Of a stretch of DNA of 61,052 bases, positions 27,527 to 37,169 are shown piece by piece. The position numbers were made by a program, and so were the translations under genes. Position 1 is the first letter of the stretch. Every line of letters begins with the position of its first letter. Below the pieces are notes generated by a model. That model saw only the letters and a list, made by a program, of their open reading frames with translations, did no database searches and had not been told where the DNA came from. The stretch covers positions 1-61,052 of the forward strand of contig JAUUDE010000081.1 of assembly GCA_030826915.1 (NCBI GenBank). Direction: 5' to 3'. The stretch is from Thiomicrospira sp. (GTDB taxonomy: Bacteria; Pseudomonadota; Gammaproteobacteria; Thiomicrospirales; Thiomicrospiraceae).

Positions 27527-29554
27527 CTAGGCTCTTGACCCACCAGAAAGTGTTACTTTAGCACCAACATGTGTGTTACCAGATGAACCTGTAATTGGGC
27601 TCTGAGGTACTTCTTCCATAGCCACAGGTCTAAATTGACTTGCACCCATTGGAGCTTGTACTTGAGCACCACGGATAGAAGCATTACGTTGCGCAGCCCA
27701 TGGCCCTTCAGTGCCAGTAACCTTGCTTCCTCTATCCCAACCATCTCCAGTAATTCTTGAACCAGTTTCCTGCGGAGCAGGAGCGGCTGGCATTTCTACC
27801 GGAGCAGGAGTTACAGCTTGTGCTGTTGCAGCAGTCGGCATAATAGAACCCATCATCTGAGGGAAGTCAGACTCTCCAGGCTGTGATACATTTGAAGTAT
27901 TACAAACCATTGAAGTTTGATCATCACCTTGGTAATGAGTACCAGAAACTAATGAACATGCACCCTTTTGAGCACCTGTCAATCCAGTCGGCCCTGGTTG
28001 AACACCAGACACCGCATGATTAGCTCCCATACGCTGACGCTTTTCTATCGCAGCTTGTTGTTCAGTTGAACACATCGCTAACGATTCAGTACCCATATAG
28101 GCAGTTCCGCTAATAGACTGACAAGATCCGCTTTCGGCTCCTGTCATATCAGCGTTTCCCCCGCTACGGTCACCCGTAACGATTTGTCCGCCCTGAGTAC
28201 CAGAAACAGTCACCTTGTTTGCTGGTGTTGCAGCAGGAGCATCACATAATGTTTCAGCTTCTTCCGCACTTTGATAACCAGTACCTGTCACAGATTTACA
28301 AGAGCCTGCTTCAGTACCTGTCACATCTTCTAATCGACCAACTTGTGTTCCAGAAGTCATATTACCCATCGCTGTTTGCGACATAACGACTTTCTTTGGA
28401 GCACCTTCTGGACGAATCGTAGTTGATTGTGACTTATAACCTTCACCACCTGTCACATTTGAGCGGTCTGCAGATTGTGTTGCAGGACTCATAACGGTAA
28501 ATGCTTTACCAGCATTTTTTACAGGAGTTTCAGTACCACAAAATAACGCTGACTGATCCGCTGGAATATATTCTGTTCCTGTAATGGATGAACACTGACC
28601 TGCAGTATGTCCAGTTACACTCTTAGAATTACCAACTTCATTTCCACTAATGGTTTGACCATGAGTAGTTTGTGTCATTGTAATTTTTGCCGGTTTTGGA
28701 TTTGGTGTTGTATCACAGTGCATTGAAAATTCTTCTGCACCTAAATATTCAGTACCACTTACAACCTTACATGCACCTGTTTCAGCACCCGTCATAACCT
28801 TATTACCTTGGCCAATCAGAGTTCCAGAAACATTTTGCCCGCTAAGCGTTTTCGACTCACCCGCCTGAACCGAAGAAGAACTTCGATCTTTAGACTGGCG
28901 AACACGTCTCGCACTAGCTGTTTCTGTTGGCGCACAACCAGACTTTCCTTTAGTACACTTGTCTGCACGAATTTTTCTTGCGATTTCTCGTGTAGAAGCT
29001 CCAGGGTTAGCCATTTTAGCTAAAGCACCTGACTGCGTACCTTTAGATTTGTAAGCATCCTGACCAACACGGCCTTGAGCACCAGCTTGACGCCAGGCCT
29101 TAGCCACGTTACGACCACCAGATTGAGCAATAGGCTCAGCCTTAGGTTTTACCTTGCGGTCGGTCGTACGACGTGTAGTTGCTTCAGGCGCACTTGCTTT
29201 AGAACTTGATTTTTGTTCAATCATTTCTTCAGGCTTTTTACGCTGTTTAGCACCACGTCTTGGATCAGGTGTACTCTGTGTTTGTTGTGATACTTTTCCG
29301 GATTTTTGTTGCTGTCTAGCCTGCTTAGCAGCCGCACGACCACCCGCTACTGCAACTGGTGCAGCAACCGGGGCAACTTGGCGTCTAACAGGTGACTTAG
29401 CAGCAACTGGCGCAGCTTTTGCCGGAGCGACTTTCGCCGTAGGACGTGCAGCTGGAGTGACTGGAGAAGTTGCCTTCCCGTTCTTTCCACTTTTTTGTCC
29501 CTGACGGTGTGCTCGAGCTTGTTCGCGCCCGCTTAGCGTAGAATTTCCACTCAT
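27527..29554 (-). CDS. csoS2: Carboxysome assembly scaffold CsoS2
   Basis: 675 residues, shorter than the roughly 870 of Halothiobacillus. Intrinsically disordered linker between RubisCO and shell. The N-domain (about 1-235) has four basic RubisCO-binding repeats (at about 10-27, 72-87, 147-163 and 188-222). The middle region (about 238-570) has five repeats with VSGT/VTGT motifs and conserved Cys (for example TGACKVVSGTEYLGAEEF). The C-domain is short (about 575-675) and ends VTLSGGSRA, the conserved shell-anchoring tail. Whether a ribosomal frameshift makes a short form, as in Halothiobacillus, was not resolved. Confidence 0.93.
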   Translation of the reverse strand: MSGNSTLSGREQARAHRQGQKSGKNGKATSPVTPAARPTAKVAPAKAAPVAAKSPVRRQVAPVAAPVAVAGGRAAAKQARQQQKSGKVSQQTQSTPDPRRGAKQRKKPEEMIEQKSSSKASAPEATTRRTTDRKVKPKAEPIAQSGGRNVAKAWRQAGAQGRVGQDAYKSKGTQSGALAKMANPGASTREIARKIRADKCTKGKSGCAPTETASARRVRQSKDRSSSSVQAGESKTLSGQNVSGTLIGQGNKVMTGAETGACKVVSGTEYLGAEEFSMHCDTTPNPKPAKITMTQTTHGQTISGNEVGNSKSVTGHTAGQCSSITGTEYIPADQSALFCGTETPVKNAGKAFTVMSPATQSADRSNVTGGEGYKSQSTTIRPEGAPKKVVMSQTAMGNMTSGTQVGRLEDVTGTEAGSCKSVTGTGYQSAEEAETLCDAPAATPANKVTVSGTQGGQIVTGDRSGGNADMTGAESGSCQSISGTAYMGTESLAMCSTEQQAAIEKRQRMGANHAVSGVQPGPTGLTGAQKGACSLVSGTHYQGDDQTSMVCNTSNVSQPGESDFPQMMGSIMPTAATAQAVTPAPVEMPAAPAPQETGSRITGDGWDRGSKVTGTEGPWAAQRNASIRGAQVQAPMGASQFRPVAMEEVPQSPITGSSGNTHVGAKVTLSGGSRA

Positions 29555-29589
29555 GCTAAAGCCTCCTTAAAATTCCAGAAAAAATTGGA

Positions 29590-29937
29590 TTACATGCCTC
29601 TTGGACGGTAAACCACAAAGTTATGTCCTTGACACTGTGTGTAGTTATCGTAACCAACAACACGAATGATGTGGTTAGGATACATAGAACGACACTGGTC
29701 AATTTCAGCAAGAACTTCGTTTGGATCACGCATACCAAAGAATGGTAACTTCCACATACCCCAGTAAATATCTGAAGCTAGAGCAGGCTCTTCGTGCTCA
29801 AGTGCAGGAGTCCAACCTTGGTTGATAATGTATACAATCTGGTCGTAAATCTCATCAGAAGTTAACTCAGGAATGAATCCGAATGTTTCTAAAGTAGATT
29901 TAGTCTGATAGTCATCATACTGCATCATTGTTGACAT
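29590..29937 (-). CDS. cbbS: RubisCO small subunit, form IA
   Basis: 115 residues ([38 protein letters not shown]... [12 protein letters not shown]... [10 protein letters not shown]). Completes the L8S8 enzyme. Separated from cbbL by a csoS1 gene, which is unlike the usual cbbL-cbbS pair. Lies 35 bases upstream of csoS2. Confidence 0.96.
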   Translation of the reverse strand: MSTMMQYDDYQTKSTLETFGFIPELTSDEIYDQIVYIINQGWTPALEHEEPALASDIYWGMWKLPFFGMRDPNEVLAEIDQCRSMYPNHIIRVVGYDNYTQCQGHNFVVYRPRGM

Positions 29938-29954
29938 AATTCTGTCTCCTTATC

Positions 29955-30248
29955 TTACTTAGCGTCAGAAGTTAATACTGGCTCAACTTCTTTGTGAGGG
30001 CGCGCAATGATGTGAGCAGCTACAAGTCCGTCACCAACGCGTTCACAAGCATCAGCACCAGCACGTACCGCTGCGTTAACCGCACCAGTTTCACCACGAA
30101 CCATAACAGTTACGTAACCACCACCAACAAAATCACGACTTACTAGACGTACTTCTGCCGCCTTAGTCATAGCATCTGCAGCTTCAATAGCTGGTACTAG
30201 ACCACGAGTTTCAATCATTCCTAATGCAATACCGTATTCAGTACTCAT
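29955..30248 (-). CDS. csoS1: Carboxysome shell hexamer protein CsoS1 (first copy, between cbbL and cbbS)
   Basis: 97 residues, single BMC domain, nearly identical to the two downstream copies except for a longer C-terminus (HKEVEPVLTSDAK). Its AAGGAGAAAT binding site is strong. As the second gene of the operon, it should be made at nearly the level of RubisCO. Confidence 0.95.
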   Translation of the reverse strand: MSTEYGIALGMIETRGLVPAIEAADAMTKAAEVRLVSRDFVGGGYVTVMVRGETGAVNAAVRAGADACERVGDGLVAAHIIARPHKEVEPVLTSDAK

Positions 30249-30294
30249 AATATTTCTCCTTAATACTTTTAATTTAATTGATTGTAGTTAACGA

Positions 30295-31704
30295 CTAACC
30301 GTCTAACTTATCAACTGTATCGAACTCAAACACGATCTCTTTCCAAGTATCAAGAGCAACTGCTAGTTCTTTACTATGACGTGCTGCATCACGAAGGATA
30401 TCCGCACCTTCTCTTTCTAAATCACGACCTTCGTTACGTGCTTTAACACAAGCTTCAAGAGCAACACGGTTTGCTGCTGCACCCGCTGCGTTACCACCAG
30501 GGTGACCCTGTGTACCACCACCAAACTGAAGTACTGAATCATCACCAAAGATGTTTACAAGCGCAGGCATGTGCCATACGTGAATACCACCAGAAGCAAC
30601 GGCCATTACACCAGGCATTGAGCCCCAGTCTTGGTCGAAGAATACACCACGTGAACGATCTTCAGGAACGAATGCTTCACGTAACTGATCAACAAAACCT
30701 AGAGTTGACGCACGGTCACCTTCAAGCTTACCTACAACAGTACCTGTGTGAAGGTGATCACCACCAGACAGACGTAGACACTTAGCTAGTACGCGGAAGT
30801 GAATACCGTGATGTGGGTTACGGTCAATTACTGCGTGCATTGCACGGTGAATGTGTAATAACATTCCGTTATCACGACACCAGTTAGCTAATGTTGTGTT
30901 AGCTGTAAAACCAGCAGTTAAGAAGTCATGCATGATGATTGGCTGACCTAGTTCTTTAGCGAACTCAGCACGTTTCATCATTTCTTCAACGCTACCAGCT
31001 GTTACGTTTAAGTAGTGACCTTTTACTTCACCAGTTTGCGCTTGCGCTTTATCAACAGCTTCAGCTACAAACTCAAAACGATCTCTCCAACGCTGGAAAG
31101 GCTGTGAGTTGATGTTTTCATCATCTTTTGTTAAATCTAGACCACCACGTAGGCACTCGTATACTGCACGACCGTAGTTCTTAGCAGAAAGACCTAGCTT
31201 AGGCTTGATAGTACAACCTAACATTGGACGACCATATTTGTTTAACTTATCACGCTCAACTTGGATACCGCTTGGTGGTCCACCACAAGTTTTAATGAAT
31301 GCGATTGGGAAACGTAAATCTTCTAAACGTAGTGAACGTACAGCTTTAAATCCGAATACATTACCAACAAGTGAAGTAAGAACGTTAACAACAGAACCTT
31401 CTTCGAAAAGGTCTAATGGGTAAGCAATAAATGCGTAGAACGCTGATGGATCACCAGGAACGTCTTCAATGCGGTAACACTTACCTTTATAAAATTCCAT
31501 ATCTGTCAACAAGTCAGTCCAAACTGTTGTCCAAGTACCAGTTGAAGATTCAGCAGCTACTGCAGCAGCAGCTTCTTCACGTGGTACACCTTCCTGTGTA
31601 ACTACTTTAAAACACGCTAGTAAATCTGTATCTAGCGGAACATAATCTGGGGTCCAATATGTTAATTTGTAATCCTGGACACCAGCATCAAAAGTCTTAG
31701 CCAT
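30295..31704 (-). CDS. cbbL: RubisCO large subunit, form IA (carboxysomal)
   Basis: 469 residues. Carboxylates ribulose 1,5-bisphosphate. Active-site segments: [22 protein letters not shown], the carbamylated Lys in [18 protein letters not shown], and the loop 6 / C-terminal phosphate-site segments [11 protein letters not shown] and [11 protein letters not shown]. First gene of the carboxysome operon; AAGGAGAG precedes the ATG. Promoter with a LysR-type site upstream (see 31747-31789). Confidence 0.98.
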   Translation of the reverse strand: MAKTFDAGVQDYKLTYWTPDYVPLDTDLLACFKVVTQEGVPREEAAAAVAAESSTGTWTTVWTDLLTDMEFYKGKCYRIEDVPGDPSAFYAFIAYPLDLFEEGSVVNVLTSLVGNVFGFKAVRSLRLEDLRFPIAFIKTCGGPPSGIQVERDKLNKYGRPMLGCTIKPKLGLSAKNYGRAVYECLRGGLDLTKDDENINSQPFQRWRDRFEFVAEAVDKAQAQTGEVKGHYLNVTAGSVEEMMKRAEFAKELGQPIIMHDFLTAGFTANTTLANWCRDNGMLLHIHRAMHAVIDRNPHHGIHFRVLAKCLRLSGGDHLHTGTVVGKLEGDRASTLGFVDQLREAFVPEDRSRGVFFDQDWGSMPGVMAVASGGIHVWHMPALVNIFGDDSVLQFGGGTQGHPGGNAAGAAANRVALEACVKARNEGRDLEREGADILRDAARHSKELAVALDTWKEIVFEFDTVDKLDG

Positions 31705-31746
31705 AAGTGCTCTCCTTAATTTGGGAGTGGGTTGAATTCGCTATGA

Positions 31747-31775
31747 ATTATAGGAAAATTCTTTTTCATTGACTA
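31747..31775 (-). promoter_or_regulatory. Probable sigma70 promoter of the carboxysome operon
   Basis: On the minus strand TATAAT (31747-31752) is a perfect -10, and TAGTCA (31770-31775) lies 17 bp upstream as a 4-of-6 match to the -35. Transcription would start near 31740, giving a leader of about 36 bases. Confidence 0.65.
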
Positions 31776-31776
31776 A

Positions 31777-31789
31777 TCATAAAAACTGA
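31777..31789 (-). promoter_or_regulatory. Candidate CbbR (LysR-type) binding site upstream of cbbL
   Basis: TCA-N7-TGA (on the minus strand TCAGTTTTTATGA), which fits the LysR T-N11-A pattern, immediately upstream of the -35. It is nested in wider symmetry (TTTCAT at 31765-31770 and ATGAAA at 31791-31796) and between two direct copies of CATTGACT (31767-31774 and 31797-31804). The position next to the -35 fits an activation site. Confidence 0.5.
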
Positions 31790-31804
31790 TATGAAACATT
31801 GACT

Positions 31805-32150
31805 GCTATCTATATATCAAGTTCTACATCATGACTAGCTCAATAGTGGTGAACACACTAACTTATCTAAATGAAAATTTCAAACATCAAAATATTAAAC
31901 TTTTACTACGTTATGAGAATTCAAAGATCTAAATCTATAATAATTATATAAAAGTAAAATAAGATTACATTCATAAGAGATTGTTTTTAATCAATAAAAA
32001 AATATAAATAAATAATTAGGTGAAATGTAAAACTAATTTGAAATGCAGATTTTAATTAAAAAATAGAACAAGATTTCAATATAAAATATTTATGTGGCTA
32101 TATAAATTTAATAGTTATTCCACTCTTGTTAACAGATTAAGATCCTATTT
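31805..32150. other. AT-rich gene-free spacer upstream of the cbbL promoter
   Basis: About 350 bases of strongly AT-rich DNA without an open frame of note. It may hold further CbbR half-sites or an UP-like region, but I see no clear motif. It ends at the 8-bp target duplication of the insertion sequence. Confidence 0.5.
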
Positions 32151-32158
32151 TCTTTTTT

Positions 32159-33219
32159 GAGTTAATGAAAAAATCTGGGGTCTCTTTTTAGGTGTAACGT
32201 GTTTAAAATAAACGGATTTTAGGTAAAGTTTTATAATGAGTTTTAAAAGTTTACAAAAAAATGCCCCAAATGCACCTCAAATGCCACCAAAGAAATAGGC
32301 AAACGTAACAGTATTCAGCGTTACTTTTGCCATAACTGTCATTCAAAATTTCAACTCAAACGAAACCCCAAAAGGTACCTTGATAAAGTCTTTAAAGAAT
32401 ACTTCTATCAAAGACAAACACTTCAATGTTTGTCAGAAAAATATCAAGTAAGCATCCCTACTATTCCTTCATGGATAACTCACTATAAACCCACTAGAAC
32501 GACTCCCAACCTTGAAGTATTATCCTTATTGCATATGCTACATTTTTGGGTAAACGCATAGATAAGTTTGGGGTGCTTGTCTTTAAAGATTCAATAACAT
32601 CTAAAGTTGTGGGCTGGCAGTATATTCATACTAAAACGATTCAAGATTACCTTGTTTTAAAGCAACAAATTGAAAGTCAAGGATTCTGTATCAAAGGCGT
32701 GGTATTAGATGATCGAAGAGGCTTGATTCAAGCATTTGACGGTATTCCTGTACAATTATGTCTATTTCATATATAGGCAACGATAACACGTTACTTAACC
32801 AAGAACCCAAAGCTAAACCCCGCAAAGGATTTAAAAGAAATTGCTGCATATATTCAATATGTTGATGAAGCTTTATTTAAAGAAATGTTGGAGGGATGGT
32901 TTTCAAAACATGAGCGTTTTTTGAATGAAAAAACCTATCATGAGCACTCAAATCGCTGGAGTTATAAACACCGAAGAGTGAGATCTGCATACCGCAGTTT
33001 AAAAACAAATATGCCGTATATATTTACTTATCAAAAGCAATTACAAATGAAAATTCCAACTACGACAAATGGGCTTGATGGCGGAGTATTTTCACCACTA
33101 AAAAACTTGCTGAGTACTCATAACGGGATGAATTTTGAGTTAAGAAAAAAACTGATAGAAGACTTTTTAATTACCTTAAAAAAATAAAGGTATCAGACCC
33201 CCGTTTTTTTCATTAACTC
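32159..33219 (+). mobile_element. Decayed insertion sequence (IS256-like, Zn-ribbon transposase) with intact ends
   Basis: 1061 bp. Terminal inverted repeats begin GAGTTAATGAAAAAA at both ends and continue into a shared GGGGTCT. The flanks carry an 8-bp direct repeat TCTTTTTT (32151-32158 and 33220-33227), a target duplication of the length usual for IS256-type elements. It lies in the spacer between the thioredoxin/TPR gene and the cbbL promoter and reads opposite to both. The transposase is broken. Confidence 0.8.
32236..33187 (+). pseudogene. Broken DDE transposase with N-terminal zinc ribbon
   Basis: Starts MSFKSLQ, then shifts frame at a run of seven A. The second frame gives KCPKCTSNATKEIGK...YFCHNCHSKF (zinc ribbon with two CxxC). 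A further frameshift near 32540 leads to GKRIDKFGVLVFKDS and VVLDDRRGLIQAFDGIPVQLCLFH. An in-frame TAG at 32774-32776 interrupts the region where related proteins have Gln, after which ITRYLTKNPKL and RRVRSAYRSLKTNMPYIFTY...TTNGLDGG follow to 33187. At least two frameshifts and one stop, so inactive. It resembles the Zn-binding variant of the IS256 transposase group. Confidence 0.8.
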
Positions 33220-33293
33220 TCTTTTTTTGAACTGTTCACAGAGTGGTTATTTTGATTTATTGTTTTGGTAAAGTTATGAGATTTACTTCTAAA

Positions 33294-34175
33294 CTATCCA
33301 TTTACGATATTTGCCAAGTTACGACGAGCCTTTTTAGCTGCTTCTGGATCATAAATATCCAACATATTTATGATAGTAACAATTAATTCTTGTGAAGCTC
33401 CATCTTTGTAATCTGGATCTACTGACAATACTTTGAATGCATTATCTAGTGCTTGTTCAAAATCACGTTCTGCCACATAGCAAACTGCTAAATAAAACTG
33501 TGCGTCTATATCATTCTCATCCTCTTCCAATGCTTTTACAAGACTATTAATTCCAGGCGTTTTCTCTGCTAAGTTTTTAAACGTCACTTGACCAATAATT
33601 AGTTTTCCAGCATCTGAGTTTTTGTGTTTATCTGGTAGCCGGTTAAATAAACCAACAGCATCGTCCACAAGATTAATATCAAGCAGTAATTGCGTCATAT
33701 CTAATACAACACGTGCATTACCAGGATCCTGTTGAATTGCTTCTGTTAGTTTTTGAATAGCCCCATTTGTATCACCTTGTGCATTCAACGCACTGGCCTG
33801 TTCTCGTAATTCATCCGAGGCTCTATAGATGCCAAAGCCCTTGAGCATCTTAGCTATTTCTGATTCATCTACCATACCAAACTCCTGATGAACCATCTCA
33901 CTGTCTTTAAAAACCTTGATGGTTGGAACATTGGTAATGTCATACTGTTCTTTTAAATCAGCATCCATATCTATATCTACTCTAGCGAGTATGAACTGAC
34001 CAGCAAACTCTTTAGCACATTCTGCAAGCATACTCTCCAGCTCTAAACACACTACATTACTTGGACTCATAAACAATACAACAACGGGCAATTTGTATGA
34101 ATTCATCAGCACAACAGAATTAAAGTTACTTTGGGAAACTTCAAAATTCAAAACTTGTTTAGTACTCATTTTCAT
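33294..34175 (-). CDS. Thioredoxin-fold protein with TPR repeats (CnoX/YbbN-like)
   Basis: 293 residues: a thioredoxin domain (about 1-110) and a helical TPR-like region (about 115-290). The CXXC site is degenerate: the active-site loop reads FMSPSNVVCLELESML, keeping only the second Cys, as in E. coli YbbN/CnoX. The cis-Pro loop is NVPTIKVF. Members are chaperone-like holdases that protect proteins from oxidation. It lies between fba and cbbL, separated from fba by a terminator. A role in protecting Calvin enzymes is only an inference. Confidence 0.8.
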   Translation of the reverse strand: MKMSTKQVLNFEVSQSNFNSVVLMNSYKLPVVVLFMSPSNVVCLELESMLAECAKEFAGQFILARVDIDMDADLKEQYDITNVPTIKVFKDSEMVHQEFGMVDESEIAKMLKGFGIYRASDELREQASALNAQGDTNGAIQKLTEAIQQDPGNARVVLDMTQLLLDINLVDDAVGLFNRLPDKHKNSDAGKLIIGQVTFKNLAEKTPGINSLVKALEEDENDIDAQFYLAVCYVAERDFEQALDNAFKVLSVDPDYKDGASQELIVTIINMLDIYDPEAAKKARRNLANIVNG

Positions 34176-34224
34176 TTATCCTGACAATTTAGGTACGTTT
34201 TTAAATCAACCTACCATGGAATAA

Positions 34225-34252
34225 CAAAAAAGCCCGCATAAAGCGGGCTTTT
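34225..34252 (-). terminator. Terminator downstream of fba
   Basis: AGCCCGC (34231-34237) pairs with GCGGGCT (34243-34249) around a 5-base loop. On the minus strand it is followed by six T residues, 22 bases after the fba stop. Symmetric enough to work in both directions. Confidence 0.85.
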
Positions 34253-34273
34253 AACTCTTAACGTAACAGTTAA

Positions 34274-35338
34274 TTATTTAACAGTTTGGTTAAGTGAACC
34301 TGAAGCGTAACGAGCTTGCATTTCTTCAAGACCTACAGCCTTAATTTTTGATGCGTGACCTGCACAACCAAATGCTTCAAAACGTGCTTTACAGATTTCC
34401 ATCATAGCATTTTCTGCAGCATTGAAGAATTTACGAGGATCAAAGTTAGCTGGGTTCTCAGTTAAGTGCTTACGGATTGCACCAGTAGATGCCATACGTA
34501 GATCAGTATCGATATTTACCTTACGAACACCATACTTAATACCTTCAACGATTGCTTCAACTGGCACACCATAAGTTTGTCCCATGTCACCACCGTAGTT
34601 ATTGATTGTTTCTAACCACTCTTCAGGAACAGAAGAAGAACCGTGCATTACGATGTGAGTATCAGGGATGCGTGCGTGAATCTTAGCAATCTGGTCGATC
34701 TTAAGAACATCATCAGAAGGCTTAGAAGTAAACTTATATGCACCGTGTGAAGTACCTACCGCTACAGCTAAAGCATCAACGTTAGTATCTTTTACGAATT
34801 GTGCAGCTTCTTCTGGATCTGTTAATAAGCTATCCATACCAAGCTTCTCATCAGAACCATGACCATCTTCTTCACCCATCATTCCTGTTTCTAATGAACC
34901 TAGGCAACCAAGCTCACCCTCAACAGAAACACCACCAGCGTGTGCGATTTTCACTACTTCAGCAGTGATACCAGCATTGTACTCGTAAGAAGCTGGAGTT
35001 TTCATGTCAGACTCAAGAGAACCATCCATCATTACAGATGTGAAGCCAGACTGAATTGCACGTAGACATACGCCAACATCAGAACCGTGATCCTGGTGCA
35101 TAACCACAGGAATATGTGGGTACATTTCAACAGCAGCCGCTACCATGTGACGAAGCATTGGCTCACCAGCGTACTTACGAGCACCTGCAGAACCCTGAAG
35201 GATTACTGGAGAATCTACAGCGTCAGCAGCGCGCATGATTGCACGAACTTGTTCCATGTTGTTTACGTTAAACGCAGGCATACCAAAACTGTTTTCTGCT
35301 GCGTAGTCCATTAATTCACGAAGTGTAATCATCGCCAT
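34274..35338 (-). CDS. fba: Fructose-bisphosphate aldolase, class II
   Basis: 354 residues, Zn-dependent. Metal and catalytic segments: [37 protein letters not shown] and [10 protein letters not shown], with KVNIDTDLR. In the Calvin cycle it makes fructose 1,6-bisphosphate and sedoheptulose 1,7-bisphosphate from triose and tetrose phosphates. ATG 35338 is preceded by AGGAG. End of the tkt-gap-pgk-pyk-fba cluster. Confidence 0.96.
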   Translation of the reverse strand: MAMITLRELMDYAAENSFGMPAFNVNNMEQVRAIMRAADAVDSPVILQGSAGARKYAGEPMLRHMVAAAVEMYPHIPVVMHQDHGSDVGVCLRAIQSGFTSVMMDGSLESDMKTPASYEYNAGITAEVVKIAHAGGVSVEGELGCLGSLETGMMGEEDGHGSDEKLGMDSLLTDPEEAAQFVKDTNVDALAVAVGTSHGAYKFTSKPSDDVLKIDQIAKIHARIPDTHIVMHGSSSVPEEWLETINNYGGDMGQTYGVPVEAIVEGIKYGVRKVNIDTDLRMASTGAIRKHLTENPANFDPRKFFNAAENAMMEICKARFEAFGCAGHASKIKAVGLEEMQARYASGSLNQTVK

Positions 35339-35458
35339 GTGCGAGACTCCTATAGTTGATTTTCAAAAAAATTATCTTTTTAGTTTAACAAGCTTTGCCA
35401 AGCTAGCCAACTCAATTAATACCTTAAGACTTGTAAAAGCATTAATTACAAAGAAGTT

Positions 35459-36901
35459 TTATGGAAGTTTTACAATTTCCATTTTATTAGTTCCACCCAT
35501 GGTACCGTTTACTTCACCACGGGTCATAAGAATAAGATCACCAGATTTAGCGATACCAAATTCTTTAATTTTCTCTAAGATTGCAGATTTAACTTCATCA
35601 TCATTCAATCCATCATAAGTTAAAGTCGACGGATAAACACCACGGAACAATGTTACTTTACGACGTGTGTCTAAATGAGGAGTCATCGCAATGATTGGCA
35701 TACCAGAACTGATACGTGACATAAGTAATGCTGTATTTCCAGATTCAGTTAAAGCTGCGATGCATTTAACACCAAAGTGGTTAGCAGAATACATTGAAGC
35801 CATTGCAATGGTTTCGTCTACCGCTGTAAATGATTCATCAATACGATGAGTCGACTCACGTGAAGTACGCGACTTCTCGGCTTCACGACAAATATTACCC
35901 ATTGTTTCAATAACAAGGCTTGGTGAATGACCAGTGGCCGTTTCACCTGAAAGCATTACAGCATCGGTACCATCCATAACCGCATTTGCAACGTCAAATA
36001 CTTCCGCACGTGTAGGGATAGCATTATCAATCATGGTTTCCATCATTTGCGTTGCTGTAATCGTTACACGATTTAGTTGACGTGAACGTTTAATCATTTT
36101 TTTCTGTAGTGCTGGTAATTGAGCATCACCTACTTCAACACCTAAGTCACCACGCGCAATCATAATAACATCAGAGGCTAAAATAATACCATCAAGTGTT
36201 GCGTCATCAGCAACCGCTTCTGCACGCTCTACTTTAGATACAATGCCACATTCCAAACCAGCCTTTTGAGCAAGGGAACGGCAATATTCAACATCTTCAG
36301 CTGAACGAGGGAAAGAGAGCGCTAAATAGTCAGCATCAATCTCTGCTGCAGTAATAATATCTTCTTTATCTTTATCCGTTAGAGCTGCAGCAGATAAACC
36401 ACCACCAGCTAAGTTGATACCCTTATTGTTAGAAAGCGTACCACCTACAACAACAGTACAATTAACACGCTCATCAACAACATCAACCACTTCAAATACT
36501 AAACGGCCGTCATCTAATAATAATTTATCACCCGCCTTAACATCATATGGTAGGTTCTTATATGTCAGCCCTACTTCATGCTGATTACCAGAATTGTTAT
36601 CAACATTGTTATCAAGAGCGAATTTATCACCTGCTTTCAACAGAATCTTGTCATCTGCAAAACGCGCAATACGAATTTTAGGCCCTTGTAAATCAACTAG
36701 AACACCAACTTGTCTATCAAACTTTTCAGCAAGTTCACGAACCGCTTGTGCACGACCTTTATGCTCTTCTGGATTACCATGAGACATATTGATACGTACA
36801 ACATCAACGCCCGCTTTAATAATTTTTTCTAATTCACCTTCACGGTCTGTAGCTGGACCTAAAGTTGCAACGATTTTTGTTCTTCTTAAACCACTTGGCA
36901 T
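35459..36901 (-). CDS. pyk: Pyruvate kinase
   Basis: 480 residues. Motifs: RRTKIVATLGPA at the N-terminus, VRINMSHG, DLQGPKIRIA, IARGDLGVEV (catalytic and metal residues), TATQMMETMI and DAVMLSGETA. Transfers phosphate from PEP to ADP, drawing triose from the Calvin cycle toward pyruvate. Located between pgk and fba, an arrangement known in autotrophic proteobacteria. Confidence 0.96.
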   Translation of the reverse strand: MPSGLRRTKIVATLGPATDREGELEKIIKAGVDVVRINMSHGNPEEHKGRAQAVRELAEKFDRQVGVLVDLQGPKIRIARFADDKILLKAGDKFALDNNVDNNSGNQHEVGLTYKNLPYDVKAGDKLLLDDGRLVFEVVDVVDERVNCTVVVGGTLSNNKGINLAGGGLSAAALTDKDKEDIITAAEIDADYLALSFPRSAEDVEYCRSLAQKAGLECGIVSKVERAEAVADDATLDGIILASDVIMIARGDLGVEVGDAQLPALQKKMIKRSRQLNRVTITATQMMETMIDNAIPTRAEVFDVANAVMDGTDAVMLSGETATGHSPSLVIETMGNICREAEKSRTSRESTHRIDESFTAVDETIAMASMYSANHFGVKCIAALTESGNTALLMSRISSGMPIIAMTPHLDTRRKVTLFRGVYPSTLTYDGLNDDEVKSAILEKIKEFGIAKSGDLILMTRGEVNGTMGGTNKMEIVKLP

Positions 36902-37169
36902 TTTTATTTTTTACCTTATAAATATTTGGATTTGTTATTGTCCAAAAAAGATGTCTCGCAAAATAAACTGAAGTACTCAACAATCAGCCATTTGGCTGAA
37001 GCATCCAATGTTTACTTACCGAGTCACCCTCTTTTATGAACAAAGTTAATTTAACAAATCTACGTGACATTAAAATTACATAGCGCAAATTTAAAATTGA
37101 GCTATATTCATAATTTAGGCCTGATGCACATATCTTGCAACAGACCAAATACTATTATCGACTAATAAA

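Noticed and set aside
28808-29504. Plus-strand ORFs opposite csoS2
   Set aside because: They are antisense reflections of the repetitive, Ala/Lys/Arg-rich csoS2 coding sequence.
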